Shown in pieces: positions 61,701 to 64,000 of a stretch of DNA of 64,000 nucleotides; the first letter of the stretch is position 1, and each line of letters opens with the position of its first letter. The notes under the pieces are model-generated. The model did not search any database and was not told the DNA's origin. It was given only the letters and a program-made list of their open reading frames with translations. The DNA is from Paragordius varius (Eukaryota > Nematomorpha), in NCBI GenBank assembly GCA_964247055.1, contig OZ176052.1, positions 12,152,001 to 12,216,000 of the forward strand, read 5' to 3'. A program made the translations under genes and the position numbers.

Positions 61701-62966
61701 TTAGCCTAGAATTTACACCATAAGAATTTATGAGTTATTGATCATATTTTCTTTAATATTAAAATTTTTTATTTTTTTTTCTTTCATTTAACATATATCA
61801 TTATACGACTGGGGAAGTCAGCCCCAATATATATAAAAGAATACGACATAGATTGTATAAGAGTTGGAAGAAAATATTTGGTTTAAATATAATATTAATA
61901 GATGTGAATTAAAATATTATTTTAATTTTAATAAAACTCAAAAAAATTCAGATTTCAAACTTAATGTATATATTTGATAAAGTATAGCTAAAGATCGCAT
62001 ATTTCAAAATTAAAATTACAAGCAACGTTTTTCCACACAACTTAAAGCAGCAACATAAAATAAATGACAAAAGTCATTAGAAGGATAAAAACAAACAAAA
62101 TAAAAGTACTTACTTACTTACTCAGGTATTAATTGTTATTACAATTTACAAACAAATTTCAGGCATAAATAAAAAAAATGTTTATAGTTTTGGTTAAGAT
62201 ATTTTTAAACCCAAAATGTATATATCAGGGAGTTGGTTTTTTGTTTTTGCAAAAAAATCTACTTTATGTACTCTTTCGCGCATTAGCAAAAAACATAAGG
62301 AAAAATAAAACGGGATCTGGCTGCCTATCATATAAATTTTTATAAAATTTCATAATTTTTAGTAAATTTTTACAACTGAAAAAAAATTTCAAATGAAAAA
62401 ATGCACATTATCTTTTTTTTGCCTAGGCTTTAATTACTGTTTTTTAAATGAAACGTTCTCTCCACTATCTTAAATACTCATGTGTGCATGTACAACAAAG
62501 TATAAATAAAAATAAATGTGTGTAATGTGATGTGAGATGAGAGGATAGGAGAGTTCAAAAACCTGAGAACTGAACGAACGAACATAGAGAAGAGATATGT
62601 TTGGTGCATGTTTTTTGTGGTTTTTTAGATTTTTCAAACATTTTTTTCTTAAAAATTAAATTTTTTTAGCAGAAAAAAAACAAAAACAAAATGTATATAT
62701 GTGTGTGTAAAACATAAGGAGATATGGTTATCGACTGACTGGCTCTTCAATATTTCAATTATAATTACGCAATCATCTCATTTGTAAAGTTCGTTTATAT
62801 TAATAAACACACACATCAACCAATATAAATTTTAAAAAGACTTCCAAAAATAAAAATGTATCATAAAATTTATCAAAACCTCTTTTTCCTGTAGCAAAGC
62901 TCTGTATTGTGCCGCAATTTTTTTAGCTTGATACTGGCTAGCTTCCACTTCCTGACGCATGATCTC
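52743..62966 (-). CDS. TRIP11: GMAP-210/TRIP11 golgin, C-terminal 1123 codons (5' end outside)
   Basis: Nineteen exons read in phase: 62880-62966, 59979-60096, 59602-59760, 58978-59212, 58695-58768, 58458-58572, 57194-58050, 56983-57162, 56706-56773, 56276-56497, 55775-56002, 55267-55438, 54875-54978, 54653-54752, 53896-53977, 53747-53867, 53617-53718, 53149-53306, 52743-52932. The family is a cis-Golgi tether: an N-terminal lipid-sensing helix (not in window), a long coiled coil and a C-terminal Arf1-binding GRAB domain. Most of this part is coiled coil. NLFMKYLTAPTDQQRIEIG plus LNFTHLEIEKL matches the GRAB domain, and LFIKFLEEES matches the LFVKFLETES segment that follows it in human TRIP11, which argues against other GRIP golgins. 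Introns 53719-53746 and 53868-53895 are 28 nt, 57163-57193 is 31 nt. Intron 55439-55774 is mostly an F2 element. Confidence 0.88.
55455..55760. mobile_element. Family F2 miniature element, copy D, filling a TRIP11 intron
   Basis: Core ends CCATTTACAATTCAAATTCA and inverted GAACTGTAAATGG with TA immediately outside on both sides. Two to three 21-bp units per end; centre in reverse orientation to copy A. The host intron is 55439-55774 (336 nt). Deleting the element and one TA leaves exactly 28 nt with intact GT and AG ends. Confidence 0.88.
58420..58442. repeat. (TA)n microsatellite in TRIP11 intron
   Basis: About eleven TA units, 15 bp from the exon ending at 58458. Confidence 0.85.
60976..61461. 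mobile_element. Family F3 non-autonomous element, copy 2 (TRIP11 intron)
   Basis: Ends TTACCTTTTGGGGTAGTTTT and inverted AAAAGTACCCCAAAAGGTAA. About 486 bp, non-coding, in reverse orientation to copy 1. It lies in the 2.8-kb intron 60097-62879, which otherwise shows nothing recognisable. Confidence 0.8.
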
Positions 62967-64000
62967 CTATAGGATAGATAATATTGGAATTGTTTTTAAA
63001 AAATATTTTTACCAAAATTTGAGAGTACAATGTTAAACCATAAAAAACGTAGTAGTTAGTAGAGGTGAGTTGAAATATAGTTGTACAAAACAAAAAGTAT
63101 GCAAATGTTAAATATGATATATGGTTATTCTAAAAACTTGTGTACCTTTATTTCCCCTTCATACAATCAGTAATCTAATTTAACTGAAGGAATAAATAAG
63201 AATAATAAAAAGTAGATAGGTAGGCAGGCAAATGATGAGTCTCGCATACAACAATATTTTAGCGGTTAGCCAAACAGGTAAATTCATTTTGATATAAAAA
63301 AACTTGATATGTAAATATATTAACAACCCTGGATTACAACCAACCACTTGAATGATTAGGGGAAAAAAACTTTTTTATGTTTGAAAAACGGCCAATTTAT
63401 ACAAATTTTAGAAATATATCTCTAATATATATATATGCATGTTTAGCAAAATATAAGATAAGATAAAATTATTTAAAATAATACTAACAAATGAACATAC
63501 AAACATATTTATTTATACGGTTATTACTTCTACATGAGAAAAATTACATTTATAATTTTATACGTTATGTTGGCTAACATGTGTTTTTTAGGAATAAAAA
63601 ACCGAAAAATTCATATGGTTAATTTGTTATATGATGATGATAAAAAAGAGCATTGAATTGTTCAATGACAATTATGCATATAGTCAAAGATAAGGTTAAC
63701 ATATTTGTAAAAATGATTTTACAAGGTTTTACTGTTAGTATTTAGTAACTCTCTGCCCATAAAATAGAATTAAGAAAATACGAATTTTGATTTATTTGTA
63801 AAGAACCCTAAAAACTTAGGGTAAAGCTAAAATAACATTTTTTATATAATGTATCCTTGAACAGAAACAGAGTTAACACAAAATATTAATTTATATAATA
63901 TAAGTATGATAATCTCGTTCAATTTTTTCCTATTGAATAAACAAAAAACCTAATTTGTTATATCTTGATGAAATTTGTGTTAAACCTTGGTTTAATTTGA
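62967..64000. other. TRIP11 upstream intron, no exon recognised
   Basis: The exon ending at 62966 has a good acceptor (CTATAG on the minus strand), so the gene continues beyond. No further coiled-coil exon or the N-terminal lipid-binding segment is visible before the right edge. Confidence 0.5.

Noticed and set aside
1-64000. tRNA or rRNA genes
   Set aside because: No tRNA cloverleaf box pattern or rRNA segment was recognised on reading; a covariance-model scan was not possible here.

Overview
The window is an AT-rich eukaryotic nuclear sequence, most likely from an animal. Nine protein-coding genes can be read from conserved families and consistent splice phases, and one further partial gene lies at the left edge. 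The gene set (SMARCAD1, CCDC47, SARS2, TRIP11/GMAP-210, RBM34, POLH, GMF, AASDHPPT) is metazoan in character, the standard code is used, and mariner, hAT-like and LINE remnants are present. The most distinctive property is intron size. Nineteen introns in seven genes are only 22-31 nt long, next to ordinary introns of hundreds to thousands of bases. Among animals, dicyemid mesozoans are known for introns in the 20-nt range, so a dicyemid-like parasite is my best guess, but this is an inference and the species cannot be named from sequence alone.

Layout: 1-1210, 3' part of an unrecognised Asn/Ser-rich gene (+). 1.4-3.3 kb, a miniature transposon with 21-bp-repeat ends (family F1) and a dead mariner. 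3.5-4.4 kb, single-exon phosphopantetheinyl transferase (-). 4.4-9.0 kb, gene-poor, with mariner and hAT-like remnants and a roughly 270-bp repeat. 9.1-28.9 kb, a compact alternating cluster POLH(-), SMARCAD1(+), CCDC47(-), GMF(+): two head-to-head pairs have start codons only 30 and 10 bp apart, and SMARCAD1/CCDC47 are tail to tail. 29-36 kb, repeats, including a 1.9-kb foldback element with an F1 copy nested in one arm. 36.2-37.9 kb, mitochondrial seryl-tRNA synthetase (+). 39.1-40.0 kb, a LINE fragment. 42.15-47.6 kb, a 5.4-kb satellite of 21-bp monomers. 48.6-49.1 kb, an unrecognised small gene with 22- and 23-nt introns (-). 49.6-52.6 kb, RBM34 (+). 52.7-63.0 kb, the C-terminal 1123 codons of a GMAP-210/TRIP11 golgin (-); its 5' end lies outside the window.

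The genes are housekeeping functions (translesion synthesis, chromatin remodelling, ER membrane-protein insertion, actin debranching, mitochondrial translation, ribosome biogenesis, Golgi tethering, carrier-protein activation) and form no common pathway. The main novelty is genomic: ultrashort introns coexist with related miniature transposon families (F1, F2) whose inverted ends are built of 21-bp tandem repeats. One F2 copy sits inside a TRIP11 intron that becomes exactly 28 nt when the element is removed.
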